Assembly: GCA_964353465.1 (NCBI GenBank)
Contig: CAYGWQ010000092.1
Location: 1-17,387 of the forward strand
Reading direction: 5' to 3'
DNA from: JAFNAG01 sp964353465
GTDB lineage: Bacteria; Acidobacteriota; UBA6911
Length of the DNA: 17,387 nt
The notes below the pieces were generated by a model, which saw nothing but the letters and a program-made list of their open reading frames with translations, had not been told where the DNA came from and did not search any database. The position numbers and the translations under genes were made by a program. The stretch's first letter is position 1, and each line of letters starts with the position of its first letter. Of this stretch, positions 7,661 to 14,951 are shown in pieces.

Positions 7661-7756
7661 AATTTCGGTGACAGGCGCCATAACCTCGAAATTTCATGAA
7701 AATGGATTCCTCGAATCGCTAGTAATTTCGAGGTTATGGCGCCTGTCACCGAAATT
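7661..7756. repeat. Perfect 33-bp inverted repeat (REP/MITE-like palindrome) in a convergent intergenic space
   Basis: The 33 bases at 7661-7693 are an exact reverse complement of 7724-7756, with a 30-base spacer. The arms begin AATTTCGGTGACAGGCGCC and end CTCGAAATT. The element sits 59 bases after the bamD-like stop and 24 bases from the end of the facing PD40 gene. It could act as a bidirectional transcription barrier, but there is no T-run typical of intrinsic terminators. The absence of any mismatch in 33 pairs suggests recent arrival or active maintenance. Its GTGACAGG core resembles the GTGTCAGG end of the repeat at 6161-6223. Confidence 0.8.
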
Positions 7757-7780
7757 CTAGCATTTTGCGGATGACAGGGT

Positions 7781-8869
7781 TCAGCGGCCCGTCAGCAATG
7801 GCGACAGGCAGTAGTTGGATGAGTTTGTACGGCCCGTGATTTTCTTTCGCTGCTGCCCGTCCAATCCAACGGAATATATATTCCAGGCGCCCTCATCATT
7901 GGAACAAAACAGCACACCTTTGCCGTCGGGGGTGAAGAGGCCATTCGCAGCACGGCGCAATCTTGCCGAGAGCAGAACCTGTTTTTTCCCCTCCAGGTCC
8001 GTCAGACGCACGCTGTTTTCTAATTGGAGCAAGAGCATGGTGCCATCGCAGGACCATTGCACATAGTACACCGAATCTTCGGCTACGCGCTTTTTGCCGG
8101 TACCGTCCGCCGCGATCACATAAACGCCGGCATCCTTGGCGTCGGCGTCTGTTTTCGCGTATGCGGCGTATGCGAGGAGTTTCCCGTCAGGGGACCATTT
8201 AGGGCGACAGTCGACGGTCGAGGCATCCGTCAAGAGGTTGTTCTGCCGGCCATCGGCACTTATGAGGTACATGCCGCCGTTCTCCGCATCCCCATAGCTC
8301 ACCGCCAACCGTGTGCCATCGGGGGACCAGGCTGCGGAGCAGTTGCGTCCAGAGCCCGGCAACCGTGTCATTCCGCCTGTCTGCACGTCAATTATATAGA
8401 TGGAAGCAGAAGGATTCTTGATTCCGCCCGTTACTGCTGGAGAGTCACGGTCAGGACTTTCGTGAGCGGAGATGACGAACAACTGCCGGCCGTTTGGCGC
8501 CCATGCGAAATCGAATATTGGAAAATCCAGCAGCCGTCTCAGATTGTTCCCCGATGAATCCATTACATACAGCAGATACTTATACGGCATGAGGTACTTC
8601 TTCAGAATGTCCGCATCCTGGGCACGGACGGTAAAGAATGCGATCTTTTTCCCGTCAGGGGACCAGGAAGCAAAGCGAAGCTGGGCATTTTTGTCACTGA
8701 CGAGAAGTCTCGAGCCCGTAGTATCGGAATTCATGACAAAGATGCCGGATTGCCCTGAGATGCTGGGCACGTAAGCGATTCGGAAGCCTCCTGATCCTCC
8801 GGGAGGCGGTCCACATGTCATGGAGAGGAGAACTATCCATGGAGCTGTCCGTGAGATAAGTTTATTCAC
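7781..8869 (-). CDS. PD40/TolB-like beta-propeller (probable exported lipoprotein)
   Basis: A longer open frame reaches 9100, but its first 77 codons lie over another ORF and are Arg/His-rich nonsense. The GTG at 8869 opens a plausible export signal (N-K-L-I-S-R then A-P-W-I-V-L-L-S) with Cys19 in a loose lipobox. It overlaps the upstream small ORF by four bases (GTGA), so translation is probably coupled. The 362-residue product has six WD40-like/PD40 blades with the S-W-S-P-D-G-K-K-I-A-F motif or close variants (W-A-P-N-G-R, A-W-S-P-D-G-T, K-W-S-P-D-G-K, Q-W-S-C-D-G-T, F-T-P-D-G-K). This is TolB-like, but the N-terminal TolB domain is missing, so it is not TolB itself. Likely a periplasmic or membrane-anchored binding scaffold; partner unknown. 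Confidence 0.82.
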   Translation of the reverse strand: MNKLISRTAPWIVLLSMTCGPPPGGSGGFRIAYVPSISGQSGIFVMNSDTTGSRLLVSDKNAQLRFASWSPDGKKIAFFTVRAQDADILKKYLMPYKYLLYVMDSSGNNLRRLLDFPIFDFAWAPNGRQLFVISAHESPDRDSPAVTGGIKNPSASIYIIDVQTGGMTRLPGSGRNCSAAWSPDGTRLAVSYGDAENGGMYLISADGRQNNLLTDASTVDCRPKWSPDGKLLAYAAYAKTDADAKDAGVYVIAADGTGKKRVAEDSVYYVQWSCDGTMLLLQLENSVRLTDLEGKKQVLLSARLRRAANGLFTPDGKGVLFCSNDEGAWNIYSVGLDGQQRKKITGRTNSSNYCLSPLLTGR

Positions 8870-9165
8870 TGTGAGCCTTTGAAGAAGACATCGTACAACG
8901 GAACAGTGATCGAACCGATGTTGTCGGACACGCCATCGCAGACCGCGATGCGCAATTGTTCGGCGCCCGGCTCGAAAGCCCACTCCCGGGACAAAGCGAG
9001 GCCGTCCGCAAGTGCGCGCTGGTACGTCGACTCGGTCAGAATGATCATGGCTCGGCGGATCCTGCGCTCCCAGTGATCCAAAAAAGCCGCTGGAATACAA
9101 GAGGTGGATGAACAGATCCGTTTTTTATAATCCGGGAACTGCGCGGCTTCTCCTGCTAAAGTCAC
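8866..9165 (-). CDS. Small ORF resembling the C-terminal tail of a VWFA-related protein; possible gene remnant
   Basis: A 99-codon frame from GTG at 9165. An in-frame stop lies at 9193-9195, so it is not much longer upstream. The second half (about residues 45-92) reads Y-Q-R-A-L-A-D-G-L, then E-W-A-F-E-P-G-A-E-Q-L-R-I-A-V-C-D, then N-I-G-S-I-T-V-P-L. This is the style of the last beta-strands of the VWFA-related proteins common in Acidobacteriota. The first 35 residues have no such character, and no von Willebrand A core (D-x-S-x-S) is present. Two readings are possible: a decayed gene whose 3' end survives, or a real short peptide coupled by a GTGA overlap to the PD40 gene. The start codon lacks a clear ribosome-binding site. 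Confidence 0.4.
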   Translation of the reverse strand: MTLAGEAAQFPDYKKRICSSTSCIPAAFLDHWERRIRRAMIILTESTYQRALADGLALSREWAFEPGAEQLRIAVCDGVSDNIGSITVPLYDVFFKGSQ

Positions 9166-9345
9166 TCTACCACACGCTGAGATGTGATTTCCCTATGATT
9201 GGTTCAACTAGAATCCCACGGCCTGCGATTGAGTGTGCCGTACCGGCTTACAGCACGCTTTGCAGGCTCTTAGATGCGTATGGTAGTGAGATGGTGAACT
9301 CCCGTTTCCCGCGAAGCCGCGAAGAAAGGCCGGTTTCTAGAAGCT

Positions 9346-10632
9346 TCACGCCCTTACGTTTTCGCGTGAGCTTGACTTGGATTGCGGGAGGAGGAGGCGC
9401 CACACCATTTTTAGTCCCTCTCTGATGGGGAGGCGCGTGGACGCATAAATCGCGCGCATCCGATCTGAGTCCGGATCGCGATGGTTTTCCCCGAGGACAA
9501 GCCCGGCAACCAATCTGCCCGAAAATTGAGTCAAGGTGACGCCCACACCTCCGTATCCAATATTCAGGATGACATCGGGCATGCCTCTCAGGGGCCGGAT
9601 CACGGGCACCTGCGTCCGCGTTTCATGATACGGGCCGCCCCAAAGCGCATCAATGGCTACATCAGCCAGTAACGGGTAACGGCACGTCATTGCCGCGCGC
9701 AGGCGGCGGAGCAACGACCCGGCCCGGTCCGTCAGCTCCACAGTGCTGGAACCGGATTGATCGAATCCCCCGAAAAGGAGACGGTTCTGGTAGAGCCGCG
9801 CGTAGAAGTATTCGCCGCCGATGTCCACCAATGTGCGCTGCTCGATTCCAAGCCTGCTCTCGAGATCTGGACCAAGCGGCGCAGTTGCCAGCAGGTAGGT
9901 GTGGACCGGCTTCGGAATCGGCTGCCCAAAGTCGAGTCCAAGCTGGTGGGTGTAGGCATTAGTCGCGAGGATCACCTTCCCGGCCCTCAGGCAGGCTCCG
10001 GTTTCCGTCATCACCTCGACGCCTGATGGCGCCGGGCGAATCTTCGTCACCCCGGTGTTTTCGTAGATGCTAATGCCCAGGCGGCGGATGTGTTTCGCCA
10101 ATCCCTGGACAAGGGCGACCGGCTGAAGGGCATAACCGTCGAGCACGTAGCTGCCGTGCGCCTGAACTTGGCTGGGGATCCCCGTAAGAAGGATTCGTTC
10201 GGCGAGCGCGCGGAGTATGTGCTGATGAAGCCGGTTCGCCCCGGCAGTGACAATGGCCGAGGGATGCAGGTCGCAGTCGATCTCCTGGCCCTGGATCAGG
10301 TGAATGAGCGCCTGGATCTCCCCGGCGATAAAGCGCACCGCAAAACGGATGTCGTCCAAACGCTGAGGGCTTGTGGTGCAATCGATCAGCCATGAGACCG
10401 GGATGAACGGGGAAAGAATGCCTCCGTTGCGTCCGCTCGCGCCGAAACCGATGCGGCGGCGCTCCAGGAGGGCAATATCCAACGCGGGGGCGATTTCCTT
10501 GAGATAGCGCGCGCAAGAGAGGCCGGCGAATCCGCCGCCAATAATGGCGACATCCGCACGCGCGGTCCCCTGGAGCCGCGGCGCGAGCGCGGGATCCGAG
10601 CCGCTCCAGATTGTGGTCGTTGGCGTGATCAT
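9346..10632 (-). CDS. FAD-dependent oxidoreductase, DAO family (glycine/D-amino acid oxidase or gamma-glutamylputrescine oxidase type)
   Basis: The frame is open from 10776, but family similarity begins at M-I-T-P-T (ATG at 10632); the 48 codons before it are Arg/Glu-rich and look untranslated. The resulting 428-residue length is typical. Near residue 28 there is the dinucleotide-binding fingerprint D-V-A-I-I-G-G-G-F-A-G-L-S, with the acidic residue in L-L-E-R-R near 54. It is followed by G-F-G-A-S-G-R-N-G-G, the hallmark of the DadA/PuuB/sarcosine oxidase group. The C-terminus has L-W-G-G-P-Y-H-E-T-R-T-Q-V-P-V-I-R and Y-G-G-V-G-V-T, the second FAD contact. It should oxidise an amine or amino acid to an imine with FAD; the substrate cannot be read from sequence. 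The gene stands alone, cytoplasmic, with no signal peptide and only a weak ribosome-binding site. Confidence 0.85.
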   Translation of the reverse strand: MITPTTTIWSGSDPALAPRLQGTARADVAIIGGGFAGLSCARYLKEIAPALDIALLERRRIGFGASGRNGGILSPFIPVSWLIDCTTSPQRLDDIRFAVRFIAGEIQALIHLIQGQEIDCDLHPSAIVTAGANRLHQHILRALAERILLTGIPSQVQAHGSYVLDGYALQPVALVQGLAKHIRRLGISIYENTGVTKIRPAPSGVEVMTETGACLRAGKVILATNAYTHQLGLDFGQPIPKPVHTYLLATAPLGPDLESRLGIEQRTLVDIGGEYFYARLYQNRLLFGGFDQSGSSTVELTDRAGSLLRRLRAAMTCRYPLLADVAIDALWGGPYHETRTQVPVIRPLRGMPDVILNIGYGGVGVTLTQFSGRLVAGLVLGENHRDPDSDRMRAIYASTRLPIREGLKMVWRLLLPQSKSSSRENVRA

Positions 10633-10869
10633 GATTTTTCTGGTTTCCCGATCGCCGAGGCTACCGCATGCCCGCGAGGCCCGCAGTTCCCGCAACTCGC
10701 CCCTGTCGATCAGGCCGCGCACGCACTCAATGACATGGTTCGTGCTGTCTTCGCCCCCTGTGTGCTTGTTCTTCACGTGGACCTCGCGAGCAACGGCATC
10801 AGCCTACCATGCTCCAGCCCCACACAGCTGCTTCCCGACCCGGACGAGCCGGAAACAAACAGGATACAA

Positions 10870-10941
10870 CTCACCGCAGAGGAGTGGAGGACGCAGAGTG
10901 ATTTTCTGCTCCCTCTGCGTTCTCTGCGTCTCCGCGGTGAG
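10870..10941. repeat. Imperfect 29-bp inverted repeat of the CTCTGCG type
   Basis: The left arm (10870-10898, starting CTCACCGC and ending ACGCAGAG) pairs with the right arm (10913-10941, starting CTCTGCGT and ending GCGGTGAG) at 23 of 29 positions around a 14-base loop. The arms are tandem variants of a CTCTGCGT unit. Palindromes of this style are scattered between genes in many environmental bacteria (recalled from general experience, not searched). Confidence 0.6.
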
Positions 10942-11146
10942 AATGTCCTGCCGTTTTCAGCACAGATTCAGAATATAAGGACTAAGGCCCGCGCGGTGTA
11001 CGCCTGACGCTTCGAATTTCTTCCGGTCCCGGCGGTCCTTGCACACTGATTGTAGCATCCCGGACATCCCGGGCGGCGGCGTTTCCGTGCCCGCTATTCC
11101 TCGTGGCGCTGCCCTTCATCGGGAAGGAGGGGCTTCGGCCGATATT

Positions 11147-11176
11147 TTGTCAAATACAAATGTGTTTTATTATTTA
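11147..11176 (+). promoter_or_regulatory. Candidate promoter and AT-rich operator of uxaE
   Basis: In an otherwise GC-rich region, TTGTCA (11147-11152) is followed after 18 bases by TATTTA (11171-11176), or after 15 bases by TATTAT (11168-11173). The stretch 11152-11175 is also roughly palindromic (AAATA at one end, TATTT at the other), so an operator may overlap the promoter. It lies about 46 bases before the uxaE start. Confidence 0.35.
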
Positions 11177-11222
11177 AAACGATGCCGTAGCATGGGGGAC
11201 CGTAACCTGGAGGTGCGACCGT

Positions 11223-12524
11223 ATGACTCTTTCTGCTGCTTCTGGTTCCATGCAATCTGCTGCTGCACCCCTTCGATTGGCGAAGTATTCATTCGGCGTG
11301 GGGGACCGGTTTGCCCGTCAGGGCAAGGCACAGCTGCGTGCCTGTATTCTGGCCGCGAACGACGGGGTGGATGTGGTCCCGGTCTGGAACAAGTCGAACC
11401 GAGAACACTTGATCGTGGGATCGCAGCCCGGGGATGTCCGGCGCGCGGCCGAAGCAGCCGTGCGCGAACTCGGCTGGGCCGGGATGTTCCATGTGGATGC
11501 GGATCACATCACGTTGGAAACAGTTGAGGGATTTTTGGCATCCAGCGATTATTACACGCTGGATGTTGCGTCCGCCATCGGCAGGCCGGCTCAGGCTACC
11601 GAAATCGCAGAGTTCGTCGCGCGCCATCCCGAGCTTCTGGAGCGGATTGCCCTCCCCGGTATCAGCAACCCCCTGCAAATCTCCAGCACGGCAGCGGAAC
11701 AAACCGCAGGCAAATACCTCATCGCAGTAAAGGCAGCGGGGAGGATCTATCGCCGCATCGAGGAGGCAAAGGGCAAGGGGCGATTCATCACCGAGGTCTC
11801 CATGGATGAAACCGACGCTCCGCAGACACCGGCGGAGCTGCTGGTGATCCTGGCCGCGCTCGCGGATGAAGGGGTCCCGTTACAGACGATCGCGCCCAAG
11901 TTTACGGGGCGGTTCAACAAGGGGGTCGACTACGTAGGGGATGCCGAGCGGTTTGAGGCTGAGTTGCGCAGCGATATCGCGATTATCGCCCAAGCGGTGC
12001 GCGCCTATGGTCTGCCGGGCAACCTGAAGCTGAGGATCCACTCGGGCAGCGACAAATTCTCCCTGTATCCCGCGATCCGTCGCGCACTGCGCGAGTTGGA
12101 TGCAGGAGTTCACGTGAAGACCGCGGGCACCACCTGGCTGGAAGAGTTAATCGGCCTGTCCGAAGCGGGGGGCGAGGGCCTCGCCCTGGCGAAGGAGATT
12201 TATGCCCAGGCCTACGCACACCTGGCGGAACTGTGCGCGCCGTATGCGGCGGTCATTGACATCGATGCCTCCAGGTTGCCCTCCCCGGAGCAGGTCGCAT
12301 CGTGGTCGTCCGCACAATACGCCGCGGCACTGCGGCATGATCCCAAGAACCCGATGTTCGATCCAAGCTTGCGCCAGCTGCTGCATGTCGCCTATAAGAT
12401 CGCCGCCAAACTGGGCGACCGCTACCTGGAGATGCTGGCCGCCTGCGAAGAAACGATTGCGCGTAACGTGACTGCAAATCTCTATGAGCGGCACCTGAAG
12501 CAGATCTTTCCGGTCACCGGATAG
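11223..12524 (+). CDS. uxaE: Tagaturonate 3-epimerase (UxaE family)
   Basis: A 433-residue cytoplasmic protein that matches the UxaE family along its length. Recognisable stretches are K-Y-S-F-G-V-G-D-R-F near 21-30, G-M-F-H-V-D-A-D-H-I at 87-96, the F-I-T-E-V-S-M-D-E region, K-F-T-G-R-F-N-K-G-V-D-Y-V-G-D, and L-R-I-H-S-G-S-D-K-F-S-L-Y-P. UxaE interconverts D-tagaturonate and D-fructuronate, joining the galacturonate branch to the glucuronate branch of hexuronate catabolism in bacteria that lack UxaB/UxaA, as first shown in Thermotoga. ATG at 11223 is preceded at nine bases by GGAGG, which settles the start. It is the only gene of its transcript and points the same way as the kduI operon 342 bases downstream. 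UxaC, UxuB and UxuA are not seen nearby. Confidence 0.88.
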   Translation: MTLSAASGSMQSAAAPLRLAKYSFGVGDRFARQGKAQLRACILAANDGVDVVPVWNKSNREHLIVGSQPGDVRRAAEAAVRELGWAGMFHVDADHITLETVEGFLASSDYYTLDVASAIGRPAQATEIAEFVARHPELLERIALPGISNPLQISSTAAEQTAGKYLIAVKAAGRIYRRIEEAKGKGRFITEVSMDETDAPQTPAELLVILAALADEGVPLQTIAPKFTGRFNKGVDYVGDAERFEAELRSDIAIIAQAVRAYGLPGNLKLRIHSGSDKFSLYPAIRRALRELDAGVHVKTAGTTWLEELIGLSEAGGEGLALAKEIYAQAYAHLAELCAPYAAVIDIDASRLPSPEQVASWSSAQYAAALRHDPKNPMFDPSLRQLLHVAYKIAAKLGDRYLEMLAACEETIARNVTANLYERHLKQIFPVTG

Positions 12525-12541
12525 CTTCTGTTACAAAAAAT

Positions 12542-12649
12542 AAACCACAAAGACCTCCAAGACCTCAAAGAACCAAAAGCTTTGGTCTGCGTTACATTTC
12601 ACCCCTCCCCGGGTGGCATGTTCCCCTCTCCTTGAGGTCTTTGTGGTTT
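12542..12649. repeat. 16-bp perfect inverted repeat of the CTTTGTGG type downstream of uxaE
   Basis: AAACCACAAAGACCTC at 12542-12557 is exactly matched in inverse by 12634-12649, with a 76-base spacer. The left arm is partly repeated in tandem (AGACCTC at 12551-12557 and again at 12570-12576 approximately). It resembles in design the repeats at 6380-6428 and 10870-10941. The spacing is long for a terminator and no T-run follows. Confidence 0.65.
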
Positions 12650-12734
12650 GGAATCATATGCAGTGTCTGAATTGCGGCGGAGCGGCCAATGCGCTTGACT
12701 TTGCCGGCAAAGGCGCATAGCCTGTAGCTCAGGA

Positions 12735-12764
12735 TGTGATAGTATGTATTTCACATTGTGATAT
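12735..12764 (+). promoter_or_regulatory. Candidate operator upstream of kduI (TGTGATA / TTTCACA half-sites)
   Basis: TGTGATA (12735-12741), TTTCACA (12749-12755) and TGTGATA (12757-12763) form three alternating half-sites. The last two make a 17-bp palindrome, ATTTCACA-T-TGTGATAT, with one mismatched pair. It sits about 103 bases upstream of the kduI ATG. A likely ligand is the IclR-family protein encoded three genes downstream, or a CRP-like activator, since TGTGA/TCACA resembles a CRP half-site. No test was possible. Confidence 0.4.
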
Positions 12765-12866
12765 TTAGACGGGCCGCATACACTCTATTTCCAGACAGGT
12801 CCGGAATAGGCCTTCCGGCACCGCCGGCCCTCCAGGTGCTGCCTATACAATCTATCGGAGAAACCC

Positions 12867-13712
12867 ATGGCTACTATGACACAGGCGATGCGTCATCCGC
12901 CCGATCCTGCGACCTTTGCGCGCATGACAACCTCAGAAATGAGGCAGGCCTTCCTGCTGGAAGATCTGTTTGAAGCCGGCAGGGTGAAGTTCTATTACTC
13001 TTACATTGACCGGGCTGTGATTGGTGGTGCGGTCCCCGGGCACGAAACCCTCGTGCTGCAGACTTGCAGGGAGCTGGCCGCGGAGTACTTTACCCAGCGG
13101 CGGGAGCTGGGCGTGATCAATATCGGCGGCCCCGGCAGGATCCGGGTCGGCGGACAGGAGTTCCACGTGGAGAGGAAGGAAGCTCTCTACATCGGCAGGG
13201 GGAACCCCGAGGTCGGCTTCAGCAGCTCTGATGCCGGGAATCCGGCCCAGTTTTATTTTGTGAGTTATCCGGCGCACACCGCGCATCCTTGCGCCAAGGT
13301 CGGGATGGCGCAGGCCGAGTCAACGGACCTGGGCAATCCAGAGCACGCCAACCGGCGCTCCATTCACAAACTCATCCACCCTGCGGGAGTTAAGAGCTGC
13401 CAGCTTTCCCTGGGATTTACTGAAATTGCCTCGGGGAGTGTCTGGAACACGATGCCGGCGCACACGCACCCGCGGCGCTCTGAGATTTACATGTACTTCG
13501 ATCTGCCGGCGGGTGAGGTGGTTGTACATTCCATGGGAGAACCCATGGAGACCCGGCACCTCGTCATCAGAAACCGCCAGGCGGTGGTGTCTCCGAGCTG
13601 GTCGGTTCATGCCGGTGTGGGCACAACCAACTATTCCTTTGTCTGGGCCATGGGCGGCGAAAACCAGGAATTCTCCGACATGGACATGGCACCCATGGAA
13701 ACGCTTGGGTGA
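12867..13712 (+). CDS. kduI: 5-dehydro-4-deoxy-D-glucuronate isomerase
   Basis: The 281-residue product agrees with KduI (about 278 residues) end to end. The zinc ligands of this cupin-fold enzyme are present as H199, H201, E206 (in M-P-A-H-T-H-P-R-R-S-E-I-Y-M-Y-F) and H248 (in W-S-V-H-A-G). Other hallmarks are the N-I-G-G-P-G turn near 85-90 and the W-A-M-G-G-E-N near the end. It converts 5-keto-4-deoxyuronate, formed from the unsaturated uronates released by pectin lyases and unsaturated glycuronyl hydrolases, into 2,5-diketo-3-deoxygluconate (DKII), the substrate of KduD. ATG at 12867 has GGAG six bases before it. It is the first gene of a plus-strand operon; the next gene starts 13 bases after its TGA. 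Confidence 0.97.
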   Translation: MATMTQAMRHPPDPATFARMTTSEMRQAFLLEDLFEAGRVKFYYSYIDRAVIGGAVPGHETLVLQTCRELAAEYFTQRRELGVINIGGPGRIRVGGQEFHVERKEALYIGRGNPEVGFSSSDAGNPAQFYFVSYPAHTAHPCAKVGMAQAESTDLGNPEHANRRSIHKLIHPAGVKSCQLSLGFTEIASGSVWNTMPAHTHPRRSEIYMYFDLPAGEVVVHSMGEPMETRHLVIRNRQAVVSPSWSVHAGVGTTNYSFVWAMGGENQEFSDMDMAPMETLG

Positions 13713-13725
13713 GTGGAGAACCGGC

Positions 13726-14934
13726 ATGCCACGCAAATCCCTGTTGTTTGGATCCTTGGTATCGATTGGTCTTTTCTCAGTCTTGACCACCTGTTTTGCG
13801 GCCGTGGACGCGAGGAGCTGGACCGAAAAGCTGGCTGCGTCCGAGATGAAAAGGCGTGGGGACTCGCTGTTTTTCGGAAAGGATGCCAGGGCCCGGTGGG
13901 CATATGAAACGGGTGTGTTCCTGAAAGGCCTCGAGGCGCTCTGGAGGCGGACCGGCGACGTCAAGTACTATGAGTATCTCAAGGCCGTCATGGATTCCTA
14001 CCTGGCCCCCGACGGATCTATCAGCACATACAAACTCGAAGACTACAACCTCGACAACATCAATTGCGGGAAGGTGCTGCTCACTCTTTTTCAGAAGACG
14101 GGGGACGAGAAGTACCGGAAAGCAGCCCTGCTGTTGATGAAACAGCTCGAGAGCCAACCACGCACCCGCGAGGGCGGTTTCTGGCACAAGCAGATCTATC
14201 CCTACCAGATGTGGCTCGATGGCATTTACATGGCTTCACCCTTCCTTGCCCAGTTCTCAAGCATGTTTGACCGGCCCGGTGGCTTCGACGAGGTTGCCAA
14301 CCAGATCCTCTGGATTGAAAGCCACACGCGCGATGCCCGGACCGGCCTGCTCTATCACGGCTGGGATGAGAGCAGGGCGCAGGAGTGGGCGGATCCCAAG
14401 ACCGGCTTGTCGAAAAGTTTCTGGGGCCGTGCCATGGGATGGTATGCAATGGGCATCGTCGACGTGCTTGACTTCATGCCCGAGGGACATCCCCGGAGAG
14501 GGGCGGTGATCGGCGTCCTGCGGCGCTTGTCCGCTGCCGTCATGAGCTACCAGGATGGCGCGACGGGGCTCTGGTACCAGGTGGTCGACCAGGGGAAGAG
14601 AGACAAGAATTACCTCGAAGCTTCGGCTTCTTCCATGTTCGTGTATGCCCTGGCGAAAGGAGTTCGCAAGGGATATCTCGGCAAAGAATATGCGGCGGTG
14701 GCGCAGAAAGGCTACGAAGGGCTGGTGAAGCACCTGATCAGGACCGATCCGGACGGGAGCGTCCACCTGACACAGATTTGCAGCGTTGCAGGGCTCGGAG
14801 GGCCGCAAAAGAGAAACGGCACTTTCGAGTATTACATGAGCGAACCGGTGGTCGCCAACGACCTGAAAGGTGTGGGCGCGTTCCTAATGGCCGGCATGGA
14901 GATAGACCAGCTCACAGCGCCCCCGGCTAGGTAA
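13726..14934 (+). CDS. Exported unsaturated glucuronyl/rhamnogalacturonyl hydrolase (GH88/GH105)
   Basis: The true start is ATG 13726 (GGAG seven to eight bases before); the frame is open further upstream only because it runs across kduI. The 402-residue protein has a signal peptide (residues 5-20, then T-T-C-F-A-A, so either ordinary cleavage or lipidation at Cys23). The alpha/alpha-barrel carries the two catalytic-site aspartates expected for YteR-type enzymes: D110 in Y-N-L-D-N-I and D165 in M-W-L-D-G-I-Y-M-A, the same 55-residue spacing as D88 and D143 of YteR. F-W-G-R-A-M-G-W-Y-A-M-G and L-E-A-S-A-S-S-M-F are also family signatures. These enzymes hydrate the double bond of the unsaturated uronate at the non-reducing end of pectic oligosaccharides, releasing what KduI needs. 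Export suggests this step is periplasmic or outside the cell. Confidence 0.92.
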   Translation: MPRKSLLFGSLVSIGLFSVLTTCFAAVDARSWTEKLAASEMKRRGDSLFFGKDARARWAYETGVFLKGLEALWRRTGDVKYYEYLKAVMDSYLAPDGSISTYKLEDYNLDNINCGKVLLTLFQKTGDEKYRKAALLLMKQLESQPRTREGGFWHKQIYPYQMWLDGIYMASPFLAQFSSMFDRPGGFDEVANQILWIESHTRDARTGLLYHGWDESRAQEWADPKTGLSKSFWGRAMGWYAMGIVDVLDFMPEGHPRRGAVIGVLRRLSAAVMSYQDGATGLWYQVVDQGKRDKNYLEASASSMFVYALAKGVRKGYLGKEYAAVAQKGYEGLVKHLIRTDPDGSVHLTQICSVAGLGGPQKRNGTFEYYMSEPVVANDLKGVGAFLMAGMEIDQLTAPPAR

Positions 14935-14951
14935 ACATTCTCACCGCGGTC

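Larger units (their letters stand above)
10777..11222. other. Intergenic stretch between the divergent FAD oxidoreductase and uxaE genes
   Basis: These 446 bases hold no recognisable gene. They contain the imperfect inverted repeat at 10870-10941, a GC-rich middle, an AT-rich promoter-like island at 11141-11180 and the uxaE ribosome-binding site (GGAGG at 11209-11213). Confidence 0.6.
12525..12866. other. Intergenic regulatory stretch between uxaE and kduI
   Basis: These 342 bases hold the imperfect palindrome at 12542-12649, which lies just after uxaE and could slow transcription out of it. They also hold an AT-rich island with operator half-sites at 12735-12764 and the kduI ribosome-binding site GGAG (12857-12860). 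TTGACT at 12695-12700 is a possible -35 box, but no good -10 sits at the right distance. No gene is visible. Confidence 0.6.

Noticed and set aside
7661..7756. Rho-independent terminator for the bamD-like gene
   Set aside because: The stem is far longer than usual, the loop is 30 bases and no T-run follows either arm, so a repeat element is the better label, though it may still block transcription.
8870..9100. N-terminal extension of the PD40 gene to 9100
   Set aside because: The extra 77 residues are Arg/His-rich with no signal peptide and overlap a better-supported frame; the GTG at 8869 with a GTGA overlap and an export signal fits better.
10633..10776. N-terminal extension of the FAD oxidoreductase to 10776
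   Set aside because: The extra 48 residues come from a short-unit repetitive stretch (CGCGAGG/CCGCAG-like), and the dinucleotide fold would start far too late in the protein.
13426..13725. Upstream extension of the GH88/GH105 gene into kduI
   Set aside because: The extra 100 residues are the +1 shadow of kduI; ATG 13726 has a signal peptide and ribosome-binding site.
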